Shown here: positions 1 through 5,836 of the stretch, in pieces
How positions within the stretch are numbered: the first letter of the stretch is position 1
Layout: each line of letters begins with the position of its first letter
IMG/VR virus record: IMGVR_UViG_3300021963_000740
Span: 1-21,818 of that record
Source: a virus
Length of the DNA stretch: 21,818 nt
Reading direction: 5' to 3' (one strand)
Notes under the pieces: model-generated
What the model saw: only the letters and a program-made list of their open reading frames with translations
Told to the model about the DNA's origin: nothing
Databases searched by the model: none
Translations under genes and position numbers: made by a program

Positions 1-2
1 TC

Positions 3-8
3 TCTCCT
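3..8 (-). promoter_or_regulatory. Ribosome binding site of a gene beyond the left edge
   Basis: Read on the minus strand this is AGGAGA, just downstream of the stop codon of the SprT-like gene. It implies that another leftward gene starts immediately outside the window and that the leftward block continues. No start codon is visible, so this is inference from the motif and its position. Confidence 0.45.
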
Positions 9-19
9 AGGTACTGGTT

Positions 20-631
20 TCAAATCAAAGCGAGGGTGTCGCCCTCATTGGGGCAGATCGGCAAGTTGAGGTTGCCTTTCTTGTATGCCCACTTGGAGGT
101 GAGCCGAACTGCATATCCGCATGATGGGCACTGAGCAAGCAACATCCGAGTGCCTTGCTTTTTGCCAATCGAGGCTGACAACTCAGCGTGGACGTATGCA
201 CCGAGCGAGTCGATGATCTGCTGATAGGCTTGAACGAATGCACCGCCATGAGTCACCGACTTGTAACGGGCTGACTGAGTGCCGTTGGGTAACAGCAACA
301 TGGCATCGGCTATCTTCTGATAAGGCTTGCCGTGATTGAGCGCACCCTTAGCGGTATGGCACAACATGGCAATGAGGGTCTCAAAGACCTTGGTTGGATC
401 GGCAAGCACAGGGCTGATGAAAATCTCATAGTGAGCGTCAGCACTGTTCGTACTAGGGAAGCACTCGCCAACTGACTTGAAGTTGGTGCGCTTGGCATTG
501 GAGGGCAGAGCGCAAGACACTCTGATTCTGTCGCTGATGGACACGCCATTGATAAGAAAGAAAGGCTTCAACTCATTGATAGCACCATTGAGCCAATCTT
601 CACGGGTAGAGTAAATGACAGGTAGTGACAT
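20..631 (-). CDS. SprT-like protein with a degraded metalloprotease motif and C-terminal zinc ribbon
   Basis: A 203-residue protein that resembles the SprT-like proteins of phages (family recognised from memory, not from a search). The middle part, EIFISPVLADPTKVFETLIA, matches the stretch that leads into the zinc-metalloprotease HExxH helix. Here that motif reads AMLCH (residues 88-92): the first histidine and the catalytic glutamate are missing, while H92 and the later H100 (NHGKPY) remain. The C-terminus keeps KKQGTRML followed by CPSCGY (C168, C171) and a lone CP at C193, so the zinc ribbon also lacks its fourth cysteine. SprT/Spartan relatives act on DNA-associated proteins; this copy is probably not catalytic and may only bind DNA or protein. 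The start is chosen because it fits the reading frame length and follows a two-hairpin leader. The gene is the last of the leftward set in the window. Confidence 0.7.
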   Translation of the reverse strand: MSLPVIYSTREDWLNGAINELKPFFLINGVSISDRIRVSCALPSNAKRTNFKSVGECFPSTNSADAHYEIFISPVLADPTKVFETLIAMLCHTAKGALNHGKPYQKIADAMLLLPNGTQSARYKSVTHGGAFVQAYQQIIDSLGAYVHAELSASIGKKQGTRMLLAQCPSCGYAVRLTSKWAYKKGNLNLPICPNEGDTLALI

Positions 632-647
632 AGTAGGTCTCGGTTGA

Positions 648-685
648 AGTGGGAATTTCCACTGGTGAACCCCGAAAGGCTCACC
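648..685 (-). promoter_or_regulatory. Two-hairpin leader (copy A) upstream of the SprT-like gene
   Basis: Plus-strand arms are GGTGAACC (664-671) and GGCTCACC (678-685) around a 6-nt loop, then AGTGG (648-652) and CCACT (659-663). In the leftward transcript this gives a stem of 8 pairs including one G-U, followed by a second stem ending 16 nt before the start codon at 631. The same arrangement precedes three other leftward genes. Confidence 0.55.
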
Positions 686-705
686 GCTAAAAATTCAATA
701 ACGTG

Positions 706-734
706 AGTGTAAACGAAAGCGATATCCTTTGCAA
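706..734 (-). promoter_or_regulatory. Candidate sigma70-type promoter for the SprT-like gene
   Basis: On the minus strand TTGCAA (729-734) and TACACT (706-711) are separated by exactly 17 nt. This resembles TTGACA/TATAAT with several mismatches. Transcription from here would start near 699 and include the whole two-hairpin leader. Only the spacing and partial match support it. Confidence 0.35.
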
Positions 735-746
735 GTGGGTATCGCT
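718..746. repeat. Imperfect inverted repeat over the candidate promoter
   Basis: AGCGATATCC (718-727) and GGGTATCGCT (737-746) are inverted copies matching at 9 of 10 positions around a 9-nt spacer. It overlaps the -35-like element above and lies just after the stop codon of the DUF6011-like gene. It has no following T-run, so an operator is more likely than a terminator. Confidence 0.5.
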
Positions 747-765
747 ATCATGTTTAAACAGTGTC

Positions 766-1344
766 TTACCAACCAAACCGCTTGGCACAGACAGCACCCA
801 TGCCGAGTGCGACTGACTCAGGATCTGACAGATCCCTGTTACAGACTGAACAACGTCCGAATGTTTTGCCATAGGCAATGGCTGAACTACGGGGGTCAGC
901 AAGCACCTCGCTGATCTGACTTGCACTCTCAGAGGAGGCATCACGGGAGGTGAACAACTTACCGCCTGTCACCTTGCCGAGGTAGACACCCTCGGACTTG
1001 ACGTAGATTGAACCCGCATTCTTGCCTGTCACAGGGGCAGGGCTGAATACGAAAGCACCGAGCCGTAGCTTGGGGAATGACAGACCCGAATCCTTAGCCT
1101 TGTTAAAGGCAACCTCGATAGGGGACACGTCAACCTGAGCGGAGGGGACAGGCTCAGGGCGAGGGGCAGAGTCCTTAGCCACGCACCGCTGAATAGCGGA
1201 CAGTTGGTTAGGGGTCAGACTGCCATATCTGTGAAGCGCAGACAGCACAGAGGAGGCAAAGGAAAATGAGGGGGCTTTAGCAACAAGCCAGTCATACTCG
1301 GCAGGGTTAGCCTCGATGAACTGGGCGATACGTTGGACATTCAT
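766..1344 (-). CDS. Zinc-motif protein resembling DUF6011
   Basis: A 192-residue protein. The C-terminal 35 residues carry GRCSVCNRDL, DPESVALGMG and AVCAKRFGW (C165, C168, C186), which match from memory the small DUF6011 zinc-binding domain common in phage and plasmid proteins. The N-terminal 55 residues are helical, with SSVLSALHRYGSLTPNQLSA, a stretch that recurs in phage proteins carrying this domain. Residues 57-75 are a proline-rich linker and 80-150 are a probable beta-rich region. The biochemical role of the family is unknown to me; a DNA- or RNA-binding function is a guess. The start at 1344 follows a GGAGACC ribosome-binding region and a two-hairpin leader. No frameshift or truncation is visible. 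Confidence 0.7.
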   Translation of the reverse strand: MNVQRIAQFIEANPAEYDWLVAKAPSFSFASSVLSALHRYGSLTPNQLSAIQRCVAKDSAPRPEPVPSAQVDVSPIEVAFNKAKDSGLSFPKLRLGAFVFSPAPVTGKNAGSIYVKSEGVYLGKVTGGKLFTSRDASSESASQISEVLADPRSSAIAYGKTFGRCSVCNRDLSDPESVALGMGAVCAKRFGW

Positions 1345-1362
1345 AGTGGGTCTCCGATGTTG

Positions 1363-1405
1363 GGCAAAATTGCCACTTCAAAACCCTGACAAGCAGGGCT
1401 TCAAG
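1363..1405 (-). promoter_or_regulatory. Two-hairpin leader (copy B) upstream of the DUF6011-like gene
   Basis: Plus-strand arms CCCTG (1384-1388) and CAGGG (1394-1398) form the core of hairpin I, extended in the RNA by A-U and G-U pairs between flanking AAAA and CTTC. Hairpin II is GGCAA (1363-1367) and TTGCC (1370-1374), ending 18 nt before the start codon at 1344. The sequence differs from copies A and C but the layout and distance are the same. Confidence 0.45.
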
Positions 1406-1413
1406 GTGAAAAT

Positions 1414-1545
1414 TTAAGCAGTGGCAAACTTCCTGTTTAAACAGTCTTTGTAACTGCCAGTGAAAAAGATGCGGTAGCCGTTACGCTCCCGATCACCCTT
1501 GCAAACAATGATGTTGCCGAACCTGTCAATCTGTGCTGTATACAT
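1414..1545 (-). CDS. Small unknown protein, 43 aa
   Basis: A short open frame beginning MYTAQIDRFGNIIVCKGDRE and ending KFATA. It has a strong ribosome binding site, AAAGGAGACC, ending 3 nt before the ATG, and it starts 11 nt after the stop codon of the leftward 83-residue gene, which suggests co-translation. The composition (mixed charged and hydrophobic residues, one glycine-tyrosine-rich patch) is protein-like. The 3' end includes a GTTTAAAC palindrome at 1435-1442. I recognise no family; it could be a small early phage protein acting on a host target. Confidence rests on the ribosome binding site, spacing and an otherwise unexplained gap. Confidence 0.6.
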   Translation of the reverse strand: MYTAQIDRFGNIIVCKGDRERNGYRIFFTGSYKDCLNRKFATA

Positions 1546-1556
1546 ACTGGTCTCCT

Positions 1557-1808
1557 TTAGATTTTGTAAACACCAACCTCACCGCCATTGATCCACTCAG
1601 CGAACAAGCCACTCTTGCTGAGAACCGCATCAACCTTGGGGTTGACACCGAAAACCCAATCGGCTTTCCCGTTGTAGTTGTCAACCCACAGGTAAGAGTC
1701 AGACTCCTCTGCGCTGATTTGAAATCTGCCGTTCATGTCGTCCCGAACGTAGACAGGAACTCCCATTTTCTTGAGAGCGTTAAAGGCTTTGATGTATTCA
1801 CGTTTCAT
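1557..1808 (-). CDS. Hypothetical protein, 83 aa
   Basis: The protein starts MKREYIKAFNALKKMGVPVY and continues with an acidic, tryptophan-containing half. An in-frame start lies further upstream, but ATG 1808 is preferred: it has AGAGGA 7 nt upstream and is preceded by the two-hairpin leader at the same distance seen for other leftward genes. The upstream extension would run through that leader and be low-complexity noise. The pattern of a helical N-terminus followed by short strands (RFQISAEESDSYLWVDNYNG) suggests a small alpha/beta fold. No signal peptide, membrane segment or metal motif is seen. Family not recognised; probably an accessory protein co-expressed with the 43-residue gene downstream. 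Confidence 0.7.
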   Translation of the reverse strand: MKREYIKAFNALKKMGVPVYVRDDMNGRFQISAEESDSYLWVDNYNGKADWVFGVNPKVDAVLSKSGLFAEWINGGEVGVYKI

Positions 1809-1826
1809 GTTGTGTCCTCTGTAGCC

Positions 1827-1863
1827 GTGCAACATTGCACTGGTCAACCCCGTAGGGCTGACC
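1827..1863 (-). promoter_or_regulatory. Two-hairpin leader (copy C) upstream of the 83-aa gene
   Basis: Hairpin I arms on the plus strand are GGTCAACC (1842-1849) and GGCTGACC (1856-1863) with loop CCGTAG; hairpin II is GTGCAA (1827-1832) and TTGCAC (1835-1840), ending 18 nt before the start at 1808. Compared with copy A, one arm base changes G to C and its partner changes C to G, so the pairing is kept. Confidence 0.6.
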
Positions 1864-1872
1864 GCTGAAATG

Positions 1873-2067
1873 TCAGATGGAATCCATAGCCAATTGACGG
1901 GCTTGCTTGAGCAGAGCCTCGACTTCATGCTCAAGGGTCATTAGCAACTTGGCATCCTCAGCGTTGAGCATGATGGAAGCAAAGGGGTGCTTACGGCTGT
2001 AAGCGATAAGCCGTTTTAGATTGTCCTGAGAGGGGCTGATCTTGTAGGCATTTAGAAGCTTGTTCAT
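1873..2067 (-). CDS. Hypothetical helical protein, 64 aa
   Basis: A 64-residue, probably all-helical protein (MNKLLNAYKISPSQDNLKRL, then LNAEDAKLLMTLEHEVEALL). Its ATG overlaps the last four bases of the leftward 72-residue gene (2064-2067), so translation is likely coupled. The second half has a heptad-like leucine pattern that could form a short coiled coil or a dimer. No cysteine, membrane segment or known motif is visible. I do not recognise the family. The two genes together form the promoter-proximal pair of the leftward block and are probably expressed early; that is inference from position next to the divergent regulatory region. Confidence 0.65.
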   Translation of the reverse strand: MNKLLNAYKISPSQDNLKRLIAYSRKHPFASIMLNAEDAKLLMTLEHEVEALLKQARQLAMDSI

Positions 2068-2282
2068 ACAACCTCCAATGCATCGAGGGTATCGACAACT
2101 TCAAAGATCAAACCGAACTTAATGGGCTGATCGTGACCGATGCGCAAGCCCATTGCAATGATGTAGGCGAGACCGCCAAAATCATCATTCTTACGGGCAA
2201 AGATAGCGTCATCTAACAAGTTCCGAGCAATGATGCCCTTGATAGCCTGATCGGCTTGGGCTTTGAAATCAATGATTTGCAT
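2064..2282 (-). CDS. Hypothetical protein, 72 aa, first leftward gene
   Basis: The protein begins MQIIDFKAQADQAIKGIIAR and ends in a hydrophobic, acidic tail (IFEVVDTLDALEVV). The helical N-terminus followed by a glycine-rich hydrophobic centre (GGLAYIIAMGLRIG) is compatible with a small globular protein; the centre is too short and mixed to call a membrane segment. It is the first gene leftward from the divergent non-coding region and has its own two-hairpin leader. The upstream Shine-Dalgarno is weak (AAAGA before ATG). No family recognised. Confidence 0.6.
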   Translation of the reverse strand: MQIIDFKAQADQAIKGIIARNLLDDAIFARKNDDFGGLAYIIAMGLRIGHDQPIKFGLIFEVVDTLDALEVV

Positions 2283-2298
2283 AGTGTCTTTCGGTGTT

Positions 2299-2333
2299 AG
2301 TGCAAGAGCGCACTCCGTAGCCCTAGGGGCTAC
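2299..2333 (-). promoter_or_regulatory. Two-hairpin leader (copy D) upstream of the 72-aa gene
   Basis: Hairpin I has perfect 7-bp arms GTAGCCC (2317-2323) and GGGCTAC (2327-2333) with a 3-nt loop; hairpin II is AGTGC (2299-2303) and GCACT (2310-2314), ending 16 nt before the start at 2282. Layout matches copies A, B and C. Confidence 0.5.
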
Positions 2334-2682
2334 AGGCTGAACTCTAGCTAGAGGGGCAGGGGGATTTCAAACGTTTTACGTACCTGATTAGTCCCTGCCT
2401 CAAGACTCTTGTTGGTGTCCCCAACTCTGTCTCACTAGGGCTTCTATCGGTAGCCTAGAACGTATCCCCTTGTGTCGGTTGGCGGGGAAAACATCTAAAG
2501 AACAATCAACCGACAACTGAACTTTAGCAGAATGATAGTGCCTGTCAATACACCTAATATTTATCCGAGTAAACTGTAGGGTTATTAAATTGTGGGTGTT
2601 TGATGGGCTGAATCGAGTCGCTCTTATTAGTAGGTTTACTGGGTCTTGGGGCATAGCATGAACCATGCCAGAGTCCAAAAAG

Positions 2683-2704
2683 TAATACTTTTCCAAAAGT
2701 ATTA
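2683..2704. repeat. Perfect 22-bp dyad, operator-like
   Basis: TAATACTTTT (2683-2692) and AAAAGTATTA (2695-2704) are exact inverted copies separated by CC. The AT-rich sequence has no T-run in the right place for a terminator. A regulator binding site, or an easily melted element of an origin, are both possible; which one cannot be decided from sequence. Confidence 0.6.
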
Positions 2705-2885
2705 AAAAACGCTCAGAACGGCTCAGGATCGTTTTTTTTGGGGGTGGTAGGGGGGTAGTAGCCAAAAGAATTTAAAACGCACTGAGAGCGTTCTGATGCG
2801 TTCTAGAGCCATGTATGTTTATACAGTTCGCACTTACATTTGAGGTATTCAGTAGTACTTGAGTACTCAGTTCTCTGTGTTGTTT

Positions 2886-3015
2886 TTATGCACTGTATAA
2901 GATATGTATAACTTATGTATAACCCTGTGGATAACTGAGGGTTGTGGATAACCTGTGGCTAACATCCTGTGGATAACTTTGACTTATGCACAGGGTGTGG
3001 ATAAACTGTGCATAA
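2886..3015. other. DnaA-box cluster, candidate replication origin
   Basis: Within 130 bp there are six perfect matches to TTATNCACA or its complement: TGTGGATAA at 2926-2934, 2943-2951, 2968-2976 and 2996-3004, TTATGCACA at 2984-2992 and TGTGCATAA at 3007-3015. Two near matches are TTATGCACT at 2886-2894 and TGTGGCTAA at 2954-2962. Five of the perfect boxes lie in one orientation. An AT-rich stretch with TATAA-like steps precedes them (about 2881-2925). The density is that of a bacterial oriC, so host DnaA very likely binds here; whether it fires replication, represses the flanking promoters or titrates DnaA is inference. Confidence 0.8.
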
Positions 3016-3088
3016 TACGAACAGTGTGTTTCCCTGCGTTGGTGCGGGGAAAATGTGCAGGGCTTATATATAGATGGAGCGTTTAAAC

Positions 3089-3769
3089 ATGAGCAAGACA
3101 AGTCAAGCTGAGTACAGGGCTGAATTGGATCAGGCACTGGAGGAACAGGAACACTGGGGCGAGGATGTAGACCTAGAAGCCCTTAGCGAAGCGGAACAGT
3201 TAGCCCATCTCGCAGAGAGACCAAAGCTAAGAAAGGATGGAGAACACAAGGGATCAGATATACATAGACCAAGACCTCTAAGCCCTCGGCAAGTACTGTT
3301 CACTCAGGGTGTCATCCTAGGCAAAAGCCTAAGACAAGCATACAGAGATGCCTATGCCAACGACACTGGATCAGATGCATCTATATCAGCCAGTGCTAAC
3401 AAGCTAATGAAAGATCCGAGGATCAAAGTAATACTAGAGGAAGCATGGGAGGAGACTGCCGAACACCTGAGCGAGGATCTGTCAGCGTCTAAAAGATATG
3501 TGCTGAAAGGGTTGCTTGCACTAAGCAAGAAAGCCAAGCAAGAGGGTACTAAATTAAAAGCACTGGAACTGATGGGCAAAGCCTGTGGGCTGTTCACCCC
3601 GACAGACGTGCAAGACAAGGCAGTGATCACCGCAGATCAACTGAAGCGTGAACTGTCAGGGCACATCAAGTTACTAGAGCAAGGCAAGGCATCAGTGCTA
3701 GACGTAGATGCCAAGCGTTTACACGCAACAGAGAGGATACCAGTAGCAGGAGCGCAGGGGGACGTTTAA
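3089..3769 (+). CDS. terS: Terminase small subunit
   Basis: A 226-residue protein. After an acidic N-terminus (residues 8-45) comes LSPRQVLFTQGVILGKSLRQ and AYRDAY, then SASANKLMKDPRIKVILEE, which is the helix-turn-helix pattern of terminase small subunits: a search-like start, an AYR(D/R)AY helix and a K(D/N)P-V/I-I helix. The downstream SKRYVLKGLLALSKKAKQEG and KLKALELMGKACGLF is the usual oligomerisation helix. It would recognise the packaging site and load the large subunit. The start is ATG 3089: GGAG lies 9 nt upstream with the palindrome GTTTAAAC filling the spacer. An upstream in-frame ATG at 3074 would place the ribosome binding site inside the gene. The stop codon TAA lies within another GTTTAAAC (3764-3771). 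Confidence 0.85.
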   Translation: MSKTSQAEYRAELDQALEEQEHWGEDVDLEALSEAEQLAHLAERPKLRKDGEHKGSDIHRPRPLSPRQVLFTQGVILGKSLRQAYRDAYANDTGSDASISASANKLMKDPRIKVILEEAWEETAEHLSEDLSASKRYVLKGLLALSKKAKQEGTKLKALELMGKACGLFTPTDVQDKAVITADQLKRELSGHIKLLEQGKASVLDVDAKRLHATERIPVAGAQGDV

Positions 3770-4101
3770 ACATGGGCATACTCGTACCCCCACCCGTACC
3801 CGACCCCCACTTGTGGCGAGCCGACACCCCTCCCGCGTATACGCTCAAATCCACACACCCAAATATCTCCCACAGGAAAGCCCCCCCTTCCAATCCCAAT
3901 CGTCCACCCCCGGGGGTATATATATTTTCAGAAAAGGTATTGCGAACGTTCGTGTTTGCGTTTAAACTCACAATGTCTTGGACACGCAGACGTTAAAGCG
4001 AAGTGGGCCTTGGTGGAATCCCGGGGACTTATATGAAGGCACATTGTGGTTGACAACCAAACCGGAGCGTTTAGTCGCCGCACTGGGCAGTGTGCCCTCA
4101 T
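3770..4101. other. Palindrome-rich gap between small terminase and LexA-like gene
   Basis: No gene is convincingly present. A proline-rich 74-codon frame from ATG 3772 (to 3996) has the GTTTAAACATG start context but biased, C-tract-driven composition, so it is not called. Three perfect palindromes lie within 62 bp: ACCCCCGGGGGT (3906-3917), CGAACGTTCG (3943-3952) and GTTTAAAC (3960-3967). The first is followed by TATATATATTTTC. A fourth dyad, GGGCA-GTG-TGCCC, sits at 4085-4097. Next to terminase, this could be a packaging-initiation or regulatory site; this is inference. Confidence 0.5.
4085..4097. repeat. Inverted repeat just upstream of the LexA-like gene
   Basis: GGGCA (4085-4089) and TGCCC (4093-4097) flank GTG, ending 4 nt before the chosen ATG at 4102. 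It covers where a ribosome binding site should be, and could be an autoregulatory operator or a translation-blocking hairpin. Confidence 0.45.
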
Positions 4102-4332
4102 ATGACAAAGCGCAGACAATTGGTATTGGACTTCATCCGTGCATACGTTAGGTTGCATGGTGTGTCTCCGTCTTATGAAGTTATAGCTCGGGGTATTGGA
4201 TTGAAATCTAAGTCAAACATCCACAGGATCATTCACAGGTTAAAGGCCGACGGGCATATTGTGACCAAGCCTTATAAGTTCCATGCTATCAAGCTGGTTG
4301 ATGCAAGCGTACGTGATGTGGTACGTCTATGA
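4102..4332 (+). CDS. LexA-type winged-helix DNA-binding protein, domain only
   Basis: A 76-residue protein starting MTKRRQLVLDFIRAYVRLHG. The order TKRRQLVLDFIRAY, GVSPSYEVIARGIGLKSKSN, IHRIIHRLKADGHI matches the N-terminal winged-helix domain of LexA (helix 1, then the helix-turn-helix, then the wing strand), which binds SOS operators. The C-terminal autocleavage and dimerisation domain of LexA is entirely absent, so it is a stand-alone DNA-binding module, probably a small phage regulator or a factor that marks the packaging site. A GTG at 4090 in frame is the alternative start; no strong Shine-Dalgarno supports either. The stop overlaps the ATG of the large terminase (ATGA), which suggests coupled expression. 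Confidence 0.75.
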   Translation: MTKRRQLVLDFIRAYVRLHGVSPSYEVIARGIGLKSKSNIHRIIHRLKADGHIVTKPYKFHAIKLVDASVRDVVRL

Positions 4333-5828
4333 GTTTACTGACCCACGCAGAGATTAAGAATTATTTGGAGATGGCTCCCAAGGCTTCTCCTGAGAACCGT
4401 GCAAAGATTCAGGCTTTGCTGGAGATGGATAAGATAGAGAGATCCAAGGAGTCATTCCTGTATTTCGTGACGCAGATGTGGCCCATCTTTATCTCAGGCT
4501 CCCATCACAAGATCATGGCAGATGCTTTTGAAAGAGTTGCCAATGGGCAACTCAAGAGGTTGATCATCAATATGCCTCCTAGGCATACCAAGTCGGAGTT
4601 TGCTTCCTTCCTATTGCCTGCGTGGTTTCTGGGGAAGTTTCCTCATAAGAAGATTATCCAGACCGCGCACACTGCGGAGTTGGCTACCGGATTTGGACGA
4701 AAGGTTAGGAATCTTGTTTCATCAGAGCCGTATCAAAAAGTTTTTCAGACTAAGCTATCAAGTGATTCAAAGGCCGCAGGTCGCTGGAACACTCATATGG
4801 GTGGCGATTACTTCGCTATCGGTGTTGGCGGCGCTGTTACAGGTAAGGGCGCAGATCTTTTAATCATTGACGACCCCCATTCTGAGCAGGAAGCCAAGCA
4901 AGCTAACCCTGCCGTGTTTGATGGGGTCTATGAATGGTTCACTTCCGGCCCTCGGCAGCGATTGCAACCCGGCGGGGCGATTATTATTGTGATGACTCGG
5001 TGGTCTAAGCGGGATTTAACCGGTCAGATTCTTAAGAATTCAGACAAAGATGGCGTAGATCAGTGGGAAGTCATCGATTTCCCCGCGATTATGCCCAACG
5101 GGAACCCTTTATGGCCCGGATTCTGGTCTAAAACCGCCCTAGAAGCCCTGAAAGCCGAGCTTCCAGTCTCTAAATGGGAAGCGCAGTACCAACAGAACCC
5201 CACATCCGAGGAAGGCGCGATCATTAAGCGCGAACATTGGATGATTTGGGAAGAAAAACGACCCCCTGAGTGTGAATACATCATCCAATCTTGGGATACT
5301 GCGTTTGAAAAGAACAACCGTGCCGACTATTCAGCCTGTACCACATGGGGTGTGTTCCAACATCCCGACAAGCATGGGAATCTGAAGGCCAACATCATCC
5401 TTTTGGACGCTCTTAAAGAACGCATGGAATTCCCTGATCTAAAACGCAAGGCTTTAGAGATGTACAGGGAATATGAACCCGACACTTTGATCGTTGAGAA
5501 GAGAGCCGCAGGCGCGCCTTTGATCTACGAGATGAGAAAGATGGGAATTCCGGTCGCGGAGTATACGCCGGGCAAAGGAAACGATAAGATATCGCGTGTA
5601 AACGCAATCTCTGCCTTGTTTGAGTCCGGTATGGTGTGGTGTCCCGATACCCGATGGGCTGAAGAAGTAATGGATGAGTTAGCTTCTTTCCCCAACGGCG
5701 ACCACGACGACCTTGTTGACTCAAGCAGTCAGGCTCTGATGCGGTTTCGCTTGGGAGGCTTCATCTCCATCGATTCTGATGAAGAAGATGAACCTTTTTA
5801 CCACCGTAGAAAAGTAGAGTACTACTAA
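4329..5828 (+). CDS. terL: Terminase large subunit
   Basis: A 499-residue packaging motor and headful nuclease. The ATPase half shows the Walker A-like MPPRHTKSEF (residues 82-91), Walker B LLIIDD (177-182) and the coupling motif VMTRW (221-225). The RNase H-like nuclease half shows SWDTAF (D323), VEKRAAG (E390) and GDHDDLVD (D459-D464) as the acidic metal-binding residues. Length and motif order match full-length phage large terminases. An ATP-driven motor docks on the portal and the nuclease cuts the concatemer. It begins in an ATGA overlap with the LexA-like gene and ends 8 nt before the portal gene, with no sign of truncation. Confidence 0.95.
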   Translation: MSLLTHAEIKNYLEMAPKASPENRAKIQALLEMDKIERSKESFLYFVTQMWPIFISGSHHKIMADAFERVANGQLKRLIINMPPRHTKSEFASFLLPAWFLGKFPHKKIIQTAHTAELATGFGRKVRNLVSSEPYQKVFQTKLSSDSKAAGRWNTHMGGDYFAIGVGGAVTGKGADLLIIDDPHSEQEAKQANPAVFDGVYEWFTSGPRQRLQPGGAIIIVMTRWSKRDLTGQILKNSDKDGVDQWEVIDFPAIMPNGNPLWPGFWSKTALEALKAELPVSKWEAQYQQNPTSEEGAIIKREHWMIWEEKRPPECEYIIQSWDTAFEKNNRADYSACTTWGVFQHPDKHGNLKANIILLDALKERMEFPDLKRKALEMYREYEPDTLIVEKRAAGAPLIYEMRKMGIPVAEYTPGKGNDKISRVNAISALFESGMVWCPDTRWAEEVMDELASFPNGDHDDLVDSSSQALMRFRLGGFISIDSDEEDEPFYHRRKVEYY

Positions 5829-5836
5829 GGAATATT

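Larger units (their letters stand above)
2283..3088. other. Divergent non-coding region rich in dyads; candidate origin and regulatory region
   Basis: About 800 nt without a convincing gene, between the leftward and rightward blocks. Going right it holds a two-hairpin leader (2299-2333), a perfect 12-bp palindrome CTCTAGCTAGAG (2342-2353), the inverted pair GGCAGGG/CCCTGCC (2355-2361 and 2393-2399), GCATG/CATGC (2656-2668), a 22-bp dyad (2683-2704), a run AAAAAACG paired with CGTTTTTT (2704-2711, 2730-2737), an AGTACT-TG-AGTACT dyad (2854-2867) and a DnaA-box cluster (2886-3015). A TTATATA stretch at 3064-3070 could be a -10 element for the terminase gene, but no convincing -35 was found. Confidence 0.65.

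Noticed and set aside
664-685. Hairpin copy A as a Rho-independent terminator
   Set aside because: No T-run follows in either direction and similar hairpins recur at a fixed distance from starts, so a leader element is preferred.
2400-2765. Open frame of 121 codons on the minus strand in the divergent region
   Set aside because: Its start is a proline/threonine stretch from a G-rich tract, it spans several dyads, and there is no clear ribosome binding site; read as non-coding.
2913-3137. Minus-strand 74-codon frame over the DnaA boxes
   Set aside because: It runs through the box cluster and into the start of the small terminase gene; cysteine-, histidine- and serine-rich composition and no ribosome binding site.
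3772-3996. Proline-rich 74-codon frame after the small terminase
   Set aside because: It has a GTTTAAACATG start context, but composition follows C-tracts and it covers two perfect palindromes; left uncalled, though a small chance remains.
4050-4075. Promoter-like TTGACA and TTTAGT before the LexA-like gene
   Set aside because: Spacer is only 14 nt and the -10 matches 4 of 6; not convincing.
4102-4332. Full LexA repressor
   Set aside because: Only the DNA-binding domain is present; no cleavage site or Ser-Lys catalytic dyad follows.
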